A stretch of DNA of 12,220 bases from an uncultured Bacilli bacterium (GCA_947630095.1 CANRGI010000022.1:1-12220), one strand, 5' to 3'. Counted from the stretch's first letter, positions 5,673 to 12,220 are shown. A program made the numbers and translations. The notes: a model not told the origin generated them from the letters alone.

Positions 5673-7182
5673 ATGCTTCTAAATTCTCTATAGCATTTCT
5701 AATTATATCTTCATTAGTATTACTTTCTACATATAGACATAAATCACTAAAGTATTTATCACTTAAATATTTATTTTTAAATCTTTTTATCTTTATATGT
5801 GTTACTGATTTCTTATCTTTAAGTGCTAAAATAAATACTATATAATCCTTAATGCCTTTTTTAGTATTATATTCTATTACTGAATATTTAATATTTTTCT
5901 TTTTATAATCTTTTACATTTAAGTTTTTACCATTATCAAAGTAATATTTTTGTGGACTTTTTTTCTTTTCTTTATCAGTTAATTTATATAATTTTTTATA
6001 TTCATTATTTATTTTATCATTTTTAATTAAATTTTTTACTTTTAACATTAATGTTATGAATAACTTATTTTTAACAAAGTCAGGGTCAAAATTATCTATA
6101 TTTAAATTTATTCTTTTTATATTATTATCTCTTATTATTTTGCCTTTTATCATTTTATATTTATTTTCTAATAATTTAATAACATCATTTATATTAACCT
6201 CTACAAAACCGTTTACTTCACTTTTATCATAATTTTTAAAATCTTTTAAATTAATACTCATATTTAATGAATAATAATATTGAAATTCTCTAATTACATA
6301 ATCTTCAGTTTTATCACATATATTTTTATATATAAAGTTCATATCTTCATAGTCTACTTCTAACCCAGTTTCTTCTTTTACTTCTCTTACTACATCTTTT
6401 AAGGTTTCTCCTGCAGTTAAGTGCCCACTTGCTGTTAATTCTAATAATTCTTCTTTATGAACATTATTATGTTTAGGGTTTTTAAGTTGAAAATATACTT
6501 TTTTACTTTTCTTATTATATATAACTGCGCTTACTGTTTTATGCCAATACCCATTTTGGTGTGCTTTTTGTTTTTCTGAAAAGCCTAGAAATTTCTCATT
6601 TTTATCATATATATCTATAAATTCAATAACTGTTTTAGTTCTTTTTTCAAAGTTATTTAAAAATTTATTTGCATCTTCTAACATTAAATCAAATTCTTTT
6701 ACCATATCAAGTTTATTTAAAGATGCAATGTTGAATATGATTATAAATAATTTAAATATTCTATCTTTCATAAATTCATAACTACTATTAAAGCCTACCC
6801 TATTCTTTCTAAATCTACAGTCATTATTTTCCATTATTGCTTCAGTTAGTTGACCTAGTAATATATTAAAACTATTTAAATCAGATACTTTATATTCACT
6901 AATACTACTTATATCATACATATTTATATTTAAGAATTCTCCTAAATTTATAAGTTGTAAAATAACATCTGATAGTTCGTCTCCTAAATTATCTATTTTT
7001 CTTGCTTTTTCTTCTGTATTTTTATCTTTATAAAGTACATTAAATACGTGGCCTATTTGGACATATAATTCATTTAAATATATCTCTGCGTTCCAAGATT
7101 TTTGCTTAGTTATATCAAATGCTTTTACTAATTTAATCGCATTTTTATAGTGAATATTTAAAAACTTTATTATTTCATTCAT
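5671..7182 (-). CDS. Fused MazG-like / Nudix hydrolase protein
   Basis: 503 residues, soluble. Residues about 1-90 resemble an all-alpha MazG-type NTP pyrophosphohydrolase: WNAEIYLNELY, then NLGDELSDVILQLINLGEF with the ExxD pair Glu69/Asp72. Residues about 103-178 look like a second, degenerate copy (LLGQLTEAIMENN, ending FDLMLEDANKFLNNF) that lacks ExxD. Residues about 185-340 are a Nudix domain; its box runs from Gly253 to Leu274 (GHLTAGE..REVKEETGL), keeping the REVKEE metal ligands. The gap between Glu259 and Arg266 is six residues rather than the classical seven. The region 385-503 is very Lys-rich, ends in alpha/beta-looking sequence and is unknown to me. Such domains cleave nucleoside polyphosphates or NDP-linked compounds. 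The ATG lies 1 base after the radical SAM stop, with AGGGGG inside the end of that gene: certain cotranscription. Confidence 0.8.
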   Translation of the reverse strand: MNEIIKFLNIHYKNAIKLVKAFDITKQKSWNAEIYLNELYVQIGHVFNVLYKDKNTEEKARKIDNLGDELSDVILQLINLGEFLNINMYDISSISEYKVSDLNSFNILLGQLTEAIMENNDCRFRKNRVGFNSSYEFMKDRIFKLFIIIFNIASLNKLDMVKEFDLMLEDANKFLNNFEKRTKTVIEFIDIYDKNEKFLGFSEKQKAHQNGYWHKTVSAVIYNKKSKKVYFQLKNPKHNNVHKEELLELTASGHLTAGETLKDVVREVKEETGLEVDYEDMNFIYKNICDKTEDYVIREFQYYYSLNMSINLKDFKNYDKSEVNGFVEVNINDVIKLLENKYKMIKGKIIRDNNIKRINLNIDNFDPDFVKNKLFITLMLKVKNLIKNDKINNEYKKLYKLTDKEKKKSPQKYYFDNGKNLNVKDYKKKNIKYSVIEYNTKKGIKDYIVFILALKDKKSVTHIKIKRFKNKYLSDKYFSDLCLYVESNTNEDIIRNAIENLEA

Positions 7183-7183
7183 T

Positions 7184-8299
7184 TTATTTACCCCCTAGAA
7201 TTAATGCTTTAGCCCCATTAAATGGAGAATTATAAGTATTAGGTACAATATTATTAGTTGTAATATGAACTCTTACACCTAACATATATGATAAATATGA
7301 TGCGTCACTTATTTTTAAATCTACATTTTTAAGTTCTAAACCATTATTATCAAAATTAAATTCAATATTTTTTGTATCTATTTCTAACTTTTTAAGTAAT
7401 AATAGACACTCATTTATAATTAAATCTTTATTAATTTCTTTATGTGCTTTTTTACATCTTTCTCTTTGTTCTTTACTACAATGATTATATTCTAAACACT
7501 CACGTGTACCATAGTATTGTACTGAAGGACTATTTAATTTAGTTTTTAAAGCACAAGTGTTAGTTTGAAATATTAAATTATCTTTATTATAACCATTATT
7601 AAAGTATTCCCAAGAACTTTTAGTCCATACTGCACTTGCTTTTAGAGATGCTTCCCTGTTTTCTTTTATTTCTTTCCAAAAATCTATTTTATCTATAAAT
7701 GTAGGTATTAAAGATAAGCCACAAGTTACTGATATATTAGTATACTTACCTACTTCGTCTAATACTTCACTAATATGTTCTTTGCTTGAATTTTGAGGTA
7801 AAAATGGTCTAAAATAATGTATTACATCTATATCATTTTCTTTTAATTTCTTAAAATTATTAAGTAAAATATCTTTAGAAATATTAGGTTCAATATCTTT
7901 ATCTAAACCAGAATAACTTATATAAAATATAACTCTTAAACCTTTATCTTTTAAATATTTAACTTTATCTATAACAATATTAGGTATATCACATTTAGTA
8001 ATAATTACTATATCATTTTTAATATCATTATTTTCTATTTCACTTAGTAACTCTAATAAATAATTAATATTTTTAGAATTAACAAATACATCTGTATTAG
8101 GTAGTAAACATACTGGTATAGATTTATCATAATATTTAGATTTAATTAACTCACTTACTGCTTCTTTAGGTGTTACTAATTCTTTAGGTTTACTTACATT
8201 ATTACCACTTGCTTGTAAAAGACAATATTTGCACCCATTCGGGCAACCTAATACTGAATTTATTGCTATCCACGTCGAGTGCATTTCAATTACTGACAT
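7184..8299 (-). CDS. Radical SAM enzyme with C-terminal cysteine cluster
   Basis: 371 residues from ATG at 8299; an ATG at 8314 is in frame but overlaps the ribosome site TGGAGGG, so 8299 is preferred. The cluster-binding motif is at Cys19, Cys23 and Cys26 (LGCPNGCKYCLLQ), spacing Cx3Cx2C as in radical SAM enzymes. The barrel follows to about residue 230, with VIITKCD at 98-104 recalling the TKSD segment of SplB-like (COG1533) proteins. Cys249, Cys268, Cys274 and Cys282 form a second cluster that could bind an auxiliary Fe-S centre. The viperin motif is absent. The substrate is unknown. It is preceded by two operator-like dyads and an extended -10, and followed after 1 base by the MazG/Nudix gene. 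Confidence 0.85.
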   Translation of the reverse strand: MSVIEMHSTWIAINSVLGCPNGCKYCLLQASGNNVSKPKELVTPKEAVSELIKSKYYDKSIPVCLLPNTDVFVNSKNINYLLELLSEIENNDIKNDIVIITKCDIPNIVIDKVKYLKDKGLRVIFYISYSGLDKDIEPNISKDILLNNFKKLKENDIDVIHYFRPFLPQNSSKEHISEVLDEVGKYTNISVTCGLSLIPTFIDKIDFWKEIKENREASLKASAVWTKSSWEYFNNGYNKDNLIFQTNTCALKTKLNSPSVQYYGTRECLEYNHCSKEQRERCKKAHKEINKDLIINECLLLLKKLEIDTKNIEFNFDNNGLELKNVDLKISDASYLSYMLGVRVHITTNNIVPNTYNSPFNGAKALILGGK

Positions 8300-8323
8300 A
8301 AAAAATCCCTCCATTTGTGATAT

Positions 8324-8332
8324 ATAATATCA
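8324..8332 (-). promoter_or_regulatory. Extended -10 promoter of the radical SAM operon
   Basis: On the - strand TGA-TATTAT (-10 at 8324-8329, TG at 8331-8332), with no recognisable -35 at 17 bases. The predicted start is near 8317, placing the nearer dyad (8355-8368) at about -38 to -51 and the farther one at about -58 to -71. That is the arrangement expected for activation by a LysR-type protein. Confidence 0.55.
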
Positions 8333-8354
8333 TAAATAAAGGGAAAACGTACTA

Positions 8355-8368
8355 TCGCAATTTTACAT
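8355..8368. promoter_or_regulatory. Operator-like dyad, site 1 (degenerate)
   Basis: TCGCAATTTTACAT, related to site 2 and exactly 20 bp (two helical turns) from it. It adjoins the missing -35 of the radical SAM promoter. Confidence 0.55.
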
Positions 8369-8374
8369 CTTTAT

Positions 8375-8388
8375 ATGCAATTTTGCAT
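8375..8388. promoter_or_regulatory. Operator-like dyad, site 2 (best copy)
   Basis: ATGCAATTTTGCAT: arms ATGCAA / TTGCAT around a TT centre, 6 of 6 arm pairs. It lies just after the regulator stop codon (8394) and upstream of the radical SAM gene. Confidence 0.65.
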
Positions 8389-8393
8389 AATAA

Positions 8394-9245
8394 TTAAGAA
8401 TTATTTTTAATTTCTTCTATAAAAACTTTAGCAGTTGGAGATAAATAATCATTAATATAATAAATAGATACTTCTTTTTCATAATCTATATCAAAAGTTT
8501 TTAAATCATTACTTACTAATCTTTCAGGGACTATTGCATAGCCTAAACCTTCTTTTACATATTCTATCATAGAATAAAAATCATTAACTTCAATACTTAA
8601 ATTATCTTTTATATTAATATTCTTTAATAAGTTAGTTATATTAAGTCTTTCATTTCTATCACTAGTAGGTAATATAATAGGATAATTAGATAGTTCTTCT
8701 ATATCCTTTATATCTTTTGAATAAATAATAGTATATTTTTCTTTATATATATTAGTAGATTTATAACGGGTATCATTATCTAAAGAATTAACTATAATTA
8801 CATCTAAATTAAATTGATTTAATTTTTCAAATAATAAATTAGGTGGCAATACTATTATTTTAAGTATTACATTATTATATTTCTTTTTAAAATTTATTAA
8901 TATTTTATCTATGTATTTTCTATCTATTGTATCAGAAATTCCAATAGATAATTTACCACTGTTTAAAGATTTAGTTTGGATATAATCTTTTTCAGCAAGT
9001 AAAAGCATATTATATCCTTTTTCTAAGCCATCAAATAACTTTTTACCATCTTCAGTAAACTGATATACTCCCCCATTTTTAGTAAATAATTTAGCCCCCA
9101 TTAATTCTTCAAAGGCATTTATATGTCTTCTTACATTAGATACATCTATATTAAGTTTTTTAACTGCTTCAGATATTGTCTTAACTTGCCCTAATGTAAC
9201 AAAGGTTCTAATGTAATCTAAATTCATACTTTGAGTTTTAAGCAT
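8394..9245 (-). CDS. LysR-type transcriptional regulator
   Basis: 283 residues. The N-terminal winged helix-turn-helix spans about residues 8-66: LDYIRTFVTLGQVKTISEAV, then LNIDVSNVRRHINAFEELMG and KLFTKNGG, the conserved LysR layout. From about 94 (GKLSIGISDTID) the ligand-binding domain follows, ending with VKEGLGYAIVPE, a typical LysR motif. It probably binds DNA as a tetramer and responds to a small molecule of the pathway it controls. The ATG has AGAGGT upstream. Four similar 14-bp dyads lie around it, two before its own promoter and two before the radical SAM promoter, so it most likely regulates itself and that operon. Unusually, it is in line with its presumed target operon rather than divergent. 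Confidence 0.9.
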   Translation of the reverse strand: MLKTQSMNLDYIRTFVTLGQVKTISEAVKKLNIDVSNVRRHINAFEELMGAKLFTKNGGVYQFTEDGKKLFDGLEKGYNMLLLAEKDYIQTKSLNSGKLSIGISDTIDRKYIDKILINFKKKYNNVILKIIVLPPNLLFEKLNQFNLDVIIVNSLDNDTRYKSTNIYKEKYTIIYSKDIKDIEELSNYPIILPTSDRNERLNITNLLKNINIKDNLSIEVNDFYSMIEYVKEGLGYAIVPERLVSNDLKTFDIDYEKEVSIYYINDYLSPTAKVFIEEIKNNS

Positions 9246-9270
9246 AGACTTACCTCTTTTCTTGTACTAT

Positions 9271-9299
9271 ATAATATACTAAATCTAATTAAAAGTCAA
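9271..9299 (-). promoter_or_regulatory. Promoter of the LysR-type regulator
   Basis: On the - strand, -35 TTGACT (9294-9299), 17-base spacer, -10 TATTAT (9271-9276). The operator-like dyad at 9307-9320 is immediately upstream of the -35. Confidence 0.75.
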
Positions 9300-9306
9300 T
9301 AAAAAA

Positions 9307-9320
9307 ATGCAGTTTTGCAT
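9307..9320. promoter_or_regulatory. Operator-like dyad, site 3
   Basis: ATGCAGTTTTGCAT, five of six arm pairs. It lies 7 bases upstream of the regulator's -35 and in the same orientation as the other three sites. Confidence 0.65.
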
Positions 9321-9336
9321 TTTTAATTATAAAATC

Positions 9337-9350
9337 GTGCAGTTTTGCCT
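9337..9350. promoter_or_regulatory. Operator-like dyad, site 4
   Basis: GTGCAGTTTTGCCT, 30 bp (three helical turns) from site 3 and directly after the stop codon of the acidic protein gene. The 8-base core GCAGTTTT is shared with site 3. Confidence 0.55.
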
Positions 9351-9578
9351 TTAATCTAAATCATCGCTATAGTAGTCGTCGTCTTCTAAATCTTCTTCTT
9401 CAAAATTTGAAGGGTCATAATTACCTTTATTTACTTCTCTTCTTTCCCAAGGCATTAGTTCGTCATTATCTTTATTTTTTTTCTTTTTATCTTCAAAAAG
9501 TCCAGTATCTGTACCAAATAATACGTCCCATAAAGTTAAATCATTACTTTTTTTATTGTTTGCGTCTTTTCTATCCAT
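9351..9578 (-). CDS. 75-residue protein with acidic tail, unknown function
   Basis: ATG at 9578 follows AAGGCGGTG, one mismatch from an ideal ribosome site; a GTG two codons upstream overlaps that site and is not preferred. The N-terminus is polar (MDRKDANNKK), then LTLWDVLFGTDTGLF, which could form a short amphipathic helix. A Lys-rich linker, LMPWERREVNKG and a strongly acidic end (EEEDLEDDDYYSDDLD) follow. No membrane segment or enzyme motif is present. Short conserved-looking hydrophobic patches in a charged, probably disordered chain suggest a binding partner or adaptor, which is inference. It lies 38 bases after the preceding gene and upstream of the regulator, with no clear terminator between. 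Confidence 0.7.
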   Translation of the reverse strand: MDRKDANNKKSNDLTLWDVLFGTDTGLFEDKKKKNKDNDELMPWERREVNKGNYDPSNFEEEDLEDDDYYSDDLD

Positions 9579-9603
9579 ATTCACACCGCCTTAATCACTT
9601 GAT

Positions 9604-9632
9604 ATTATACTATATTTTATCCAAAAATTCTA
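9604..9632 (-). promoter_or_regulatory. Possible promoter of the acidic protein gene
   Basis: On the - strand, perfect -10 TATAAT (9604-9609) with a 17-base spacer to TAGAAT (9627-9632), a weak -35 lying in the last codons of the preceding gene. Confidence 0.4.
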
Positions 9633-9943
9633 TCTCTTTCTTTATTTACTAACTCAACTAGTTCTTCAAAACCATATTGTACATCTTCAGCAAAATCAAC
9701 TACTTCTACTATGCTATAGCACTCACTACAAAAATCTATTAATTCCATACCATCAAAATCTAATTTAATTTTAAAACTATCTTTTGTATTTTTATATATT
9801 TCATAATCACTTATAAATTTCTTAATATAAAAATTTGTATGTTTTTTTATTTCTTCATTTTTTGAAAATTCCTCTATACATACTAGAGATGTTATAATCT
9901 TTCTAAATAAATTTATAAATTTTTCTTGTATATTATTTTCCAT
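9617..9943 (-). CDS. 108-residue protein of unknown function
   Basis: The ATG follows AAAAAGGAG at good spacing, and a strong promoter lies upstream (9969-9997). The protein is soluble and mostly helical, with an amphipathic N-terminal part (FINLFRKIITSLVCIEEF). A middle KIKLDFDGMELIDFCSEC is followed by SIVEVVDFAEDVQYGFEELV. The close pair of Cys in FCSEC is the only notable motif; a metal or disulphide role is possible but unsupported. No family is recognised. It starts a probable two-gene unit with the acidic protein gene. Confidence 0.7.
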   Translation of the reverse strand: MENNIQEKFINLFRKIITSLVCIEEFSKNEEIKKHTNFYIKKFISDYEIYKNTKDSFKIKLDFDGMELIDFCSECYSIVEVVDFAEDVQYGFEELVELVNKERDRIFG

Positions 9944-9968
9944 AAATTCTCCTTTTTAATTACTTTTA

Positions 9969-9997
9969 ATAATACCATATAAGATAATAGTATTCAA
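9969..9997 (-). promoter_or_regulatory. Sigma-A promoter of the 108-residue protein gene
   Basis: On the - strand, -35 TTGAAT (9992-9997), 17-base spacer, -10 TATTAT (9969-9974). The start codon at 9943 gives a short leader holding AAGGAG. Confidence 0.7.
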
Positions 9998-10001
9998 GTA
10001 A

Positions 10002-10133
10002 CTAAAGTTTATCTTGCATTTACCTTTATTTTCTTATAAAATAATTTACATTTTTGAAGATTTACTTAAAATAGCAAATAAGTTTGATATTGATATAATT
10101 ATAAAAGAAAAACCTAAAAAAAGAATTAAATAA
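10002..10133 (+). pseudogene. Possible C-terminal relic of a regulator
   Basis: A + strand frame without start or ribosome site stays open for 43 codons. It ends FEDLLKIANKFDIDIIIKEK then PKKRIK and TAA at the edge of a terminator. The ending resembles the last helix and basic tail of Xre/HigA-type helix-turn-helix antitoxins (xLLKIAxxxDIDxxIKxKPKK). The frame could be chance in AT-rich DNA. No N-terminal part is present upstream. Confidence 0.3.
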
Positions 10134-10153
10134 CAAACAATTTAATTCTTTTT
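10116..10153. terminator. Strong bidirectional terminator
   Basis: Perfect 12-bp stem AAAGAATTAAAT (10120-10131) / ATTTAATTCTTT (10140-10151) with an 8-base loop. On the - strand it is followed by seven Ts, ending the DUF1294 gene; on + by five Ts. Confidence 0.9.
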
Positions 10154-10157
10154 ATCT

Positions 10158-10739
10158 TTAATTACAAACATTAGTTAAAAATATAATAACTACTAATTGC
10201 ATAAGCATAATTAAAGGTATTCCAACTGTAAAATAATCTTTTTGGGTTTTATGTCTAAATATATACATTGCTAGTAACCCGCCTATACTTCCACCTATAA
10301 ATGATAGACCAAGTAAAGTGACTATTCTATATCTATGTTTATGAGTTAAAGCATTGAATTTATCAAGCGCGAATACTACAAAAGTAATAAAATTAATTAT
10401 ACCTAAATAAGTAAGTAAAAATTTATATTTATGAAAGAAATTAACTATATTTAAAGTAAAACCATCTATTATATTAAATTTAAACATTATAAATATTATT
10501 AATTCTATTATAAAAATACACGTGACATAAACTCTTGACATCATATTCTCTTTTTCACTTTTTCTATCAAATAGAAGTATTGCTATTATGATGCCTAAAC
10601 TACCGCCTAATAAAGATATTATATTAAGTAGGCCATCTACTTCTTTATCTATTGTATATCTATATAATAACATATTAATTATATAAATTATAAAACCAAT
10701 TATATTAATTATCCATAAATAATCATTAAAAGTTTCCAT
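10158..10739 (-). CDS. Membrane protein with duplicated DUF1294 domain
   Basis: 193 residues from ATG at 10739, which has AGGTGAT just upstream; an upstream TTG in the same frame is not needed. The second half (about 104-183) matches DUF1294 (YsdA-like): LLTYLGIINFITFVVFALDK, a basic loop (THKHRYR), then GGSIGGLLAMYIFRHKTQK. The first half repeats the same plan in weaker form, with GGSLG at 45-49 against GGSIG at 149-153 and DRKSEK against RHKTQK. Each half gives about three membrane helices, so the protein should span the membrane about six times. DUF1294 has no established function. Single-domain members are about 80-130 residues, so this is an internal duplication. Confidence 0.85.
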   Translation of the reverse strand: METFNDYLWIINIIGFIIYIINMLLYRYTIDKEVDGLLNIISLLGGSLGIIIAILLFDRKSEKENMMSRVYVTCIFIIELIIFIMFKFNIIDGFTLNIVNFFHKYKFLLTYLGIINFITFVVFALDKFNALTHKHRYRIVTLLGLSFIGGSIGGLLAMYIFRHKTQKDYFTVGIPLIMLMQLVVIIFLTNVCN

Positions 10740-10820
10740 ATTATCACCTATTTTACTTGACAAACTATAAATTTTATAGTACTCTATATAACTGAAAACG
10801 ATAATAAGAATTAAATACCA

Positions 10821-10843
10821 CTCATAGTAGGTCTACTAGAGAG
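10821..10843. other. Hairpin in the holA-DUF1294 gap
   Basis: CTC-a-TAGTA / TACTA-GAG with a GGTC loop, 8 bp and one bulged base. The T-rich tails on either side are poor, so it may be a weak terminator after holA or an operator. It is the only structure I see in the 134-base gap. Confidence 0.35.
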
Positions 10844-10873
10844 TATATTTTTCTTAGATGTTGTTTTCTTTTT

Positions 10874-11809
10874 TTATATTTCTAAAAAGAAAGTTTCTAA
10901 AGCATTTTCTCTATCAAGTTCTCCTTTTTTAGTCTTATAATCTATTAAGGCTAAACTATTTAATAAACTTAATAATTTATCTTCTTCTATATTACTAGAA
11001 CTTTCTAATGCTAAACTTACCCTGTAAGGGTGCTCTTTTAACCTATTAGAAATAGTATATTTGTCGTGTCCATTTCTAAATAATACACTTGCTTGATAGA
11101 TAAGTCTTAACTGATTAGCAATTAATGTTATTATAACAGCAGGTTCTTCTTTTTCTTCCATCATTTCTTTATATATTCTAAACATATTTTGTTTATCATT
11201 TTTTATAACTGCATCTACTAATTTAAACGCTTTGTTTTCTTCATACTTTATTATAACTTTCTTAACATCTTCTAAAGTAATTCTTTTAGTATCTAATCTA
11301 TATAAACTAAGTTTATCTAATTCATTAACTAATACATAACTATTATCTTTTAACCTTGATGTAATTTCTTTAATAGCATTACTATCTATAGAATATCCTT
11401 TATTTTTAAAGTATTCGCTTATATATATAGGCATATTTTTTTCGTCTACTAATTTAAACTCTTTAATAATTCCTTTTTCTTTTAGTAATTTAACTAATTT
11501 CTTTCTATCGTCTAACTTTTCAGCATTTACTTTAAAAACTAATATACTATTTTCATTGGGGTTTTCAATATATTTCGTTAATACTTCACTTTCAAGAGTG
11601 CTTTTTCCTGTTAAAAACTCAGCATTATTTAATATAACTAACTTTTTATTACCAAATAAATCTAAGTAAGATGCTTCTTCTATTACATCTTCTATATCAC
11701 ACTCTTTATAAATATAAGTTACTTTATCAGTTATATTATTTTCTTTAGTTAATTTATTTATAAATAATTCTATATCATTTTCATTTTCTCCATAAAGAAC
11801 ATATATCAT
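10874..11809 (-). CDS. holA: DNA polymerase III delta subunit
   Basis: 311 residues, slightly shorter than most family members. The delta subunit is part of the clamp loader and opens the sliding clamp. The start MIYVLYGENENDIELFINKL is the typical family opening (the position of a degenerate P-loop). It continues with YLDLFGNKKLVILNNAEFL and SILVFKVNAEKLDDRKKLVK. NSYVLVNELDKLSLY and AFKLVDAVIKNDK follow. The C-terminal collar has EPAVIITLIANQLRLIYQA and HPYRVSLALESS. The ATG has GGTGG about 8 bases upstream. It follows a gene for a surface protein that ends in a terminator, so it probably has its own promoter in the 51-base gap, which I could not pick out. Confidence 0.93.
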   Translation of the reverse strand: MIYVLYGENENDIELFINKLTKENNITDKVTYIYKECDIEDVIEEASYLDLFGNKKLVILNNAEFLTGKSTLESEVLTKYIENPNENSILVFKVNAEKLDDRKKLVKLLKEKGIIKEFKLVDEKNMPIYISEYFKNKGYSIDSNAIKEITSRLKDNSYVLVNELDKLSLYRLDTKRITLEDVKKVIIKYEENKAFKLVDAVIKNDKQNMFRIYKEMMEEKEEPAVIITLIANQLRLIYQASVLFRNGHDKYTISNRLKEHPYRVSLALESSSNIEEDKLLSLLNSLALIDYKTKKGELDRENALETFFLEI

Positions 11810-11835
11810 AATATTACCACCATAAAATATTTTAT

Positions 11836-11865
11836 CAAAAATAGACGTGTTTTACCACATCTATT
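11836..11865 (-). terminator. Terminator after the surface protein gene
   Basis: On the - strand a 10-bp stem (11856-11865 / 11840-11849, one G-U pair) with loop GTAAAA is followed by TTTTTGAT. The TAG stop (11861-11863) is inside the stem. Confidence 0.8.
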
Positions 11866-12220
11866 TTTTATTTTGGAATAATGTAGCCGCGATTAATACT
11901 ATTATAACAACTACCATTACCACTATTATAAGGTTTATGTTTTTAGGGTTATTTACTGCATCTTGTACTATTGACGCTGTTAGAAAATAATTAGAACAAT
12001 GTTCTATTTCAAACTCTACGTGTCCATTTTTAACTATTATATCTTTTCTTACATATTCTATTTGCTCTTTATCTTCGTTTAAATAATATAAGTAAAGTGA
12101 CTCTCCTTCACTATATTTATCACTTACATCTATCTTTATTTTTGCTCTTGTAGGTAATTCTCCGTGATAATCAAATGATACTATAAGTTTATCTTCATTA
12201 GTAACTAAGTCGTCTAATTC
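11861..12220 (-). CDS. C-terminus of a membrane-anchored surface protein (partial)
   Basis: The frame is open from the window edge to TAG at 11861-11863, 119 residues; the start lies outside. It reads as a beta-rich extracellular domain: LIVSFDYHGELPTRAKIKID, SLYLYYLNEDK, then GHVEFEIEHCSNYFLTA, an Ig-like ending seen in many Bacillota surface proteins. One hydrophobic helix (about residues 95-115) and the tail QNKK follow. The layout is a C-terminal anchor: most of the protein is outside, with a few basic residues inside. There is no LPxTG motif, so anchoring is by the helix alone. The gene lacks an internal start and is easily missed. Confidence 0.75.
   Translation of the reverse strand, partial: ELDDLVTNEDKLIVSFDYHGELPTRAKIKIDVSDKYSEGESLYLYYLNEDKEQIEYVRKDIIVKNGHVEFEIEHCSNYFLTASIVQDAVNNPKNINLIIVVMVVVIIVLIAATLFQNKK

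Noticed and set aside
7184..8299. Viperin-like antiviral radical SAM enzyme
   Set aside because: The cluster motif is GCPNGCKYC, not the viperin CNYxCGFC type; only the nucleotide-related neighbour suggested it.
10757..10856. + strand small RNA from TTGACA at 10757-10762 to the hairpin at 10821-10843
   Set aside because: The -35 is perfect but the hexamer 17 bases on is TACTCT, a poor -10, and the hairpin has only a weak T-run.
1..12220. TGA read as tryptophan (genetic code 4)
   Set aside because: Intact genes contain no internal TGA and Trp is encoded by TGG throughout; the only relevant TGA lies at the frame break of xerD.

Overview
The window is very AT-rich (by eye about a quarter G+C). 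Genes start at AGGAGG/GGTGG-type ribosome sites and almost all end in TAA; one ends in TAG and none of the intact genes in TGA. Promoters are textbook sigma-A pairs with 17-bp spacers, and Trp is TGG. The xerD-deoB pair matches the ripX-drm order known from Bacillus. Together this points to a low-GC Bacillota/Bacilli-type genome, possibly one of the reduced gut lineages; I cannot place it more precisely.

Layout. 1-750 (+): end of a helix-turn-helix protein. 760-2142 (-): a DUF2726 membrane protein and a ZIP metal transporter. 2253-2405 (+): a tiny Asn/Ser/Arg-rich protein. 2490-4532 (-): deoB preceded by a xerD whose frame is broken by a 4-base insertion. 4603-4977 (-): a small membrane-anchored protein. 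5066-5645: an apparently unannotated pair of repeats. The first looks like a complete type I toxin-antitoxin locus (26-residue hydrophobic peptide on -, antisense RNA on +). The second keeps the antisense RNA region but has lost the start of its toxin gene. 5671-9245 (-): a LysR-type regulator, a radical SAM enzyme and a fused MazG-like/Nudix protein. Four copies of a 14-bp dyad (ATGCAATTTTGCAT-like) lie in front of the regulator and in front of the radical SAM gene. 9351-9943 (-): two small proteins of unknown function. 10002-10133 (+): a possible relic of a regulator's tail. 10158-11809 (-): a duplicated DUF1294 membrane protein and holA. 11861-12220 (-): C-terminus of a membrane-anchored surface protein.

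How parts work together. The regulator, radical SAM enzyme and MazG/Nudix protein look like one regulated module, probably acting on nucleotides or a nucleotide-derived small molecule; the substrate is unknown. The two toxin-antitoxin-like repeats look like a tandem duplication 371 bp apart in which one copy became an orphan antisense RNA. The remaining genes are housekeeping (deoB, holA, xerD) or membrane proteins.
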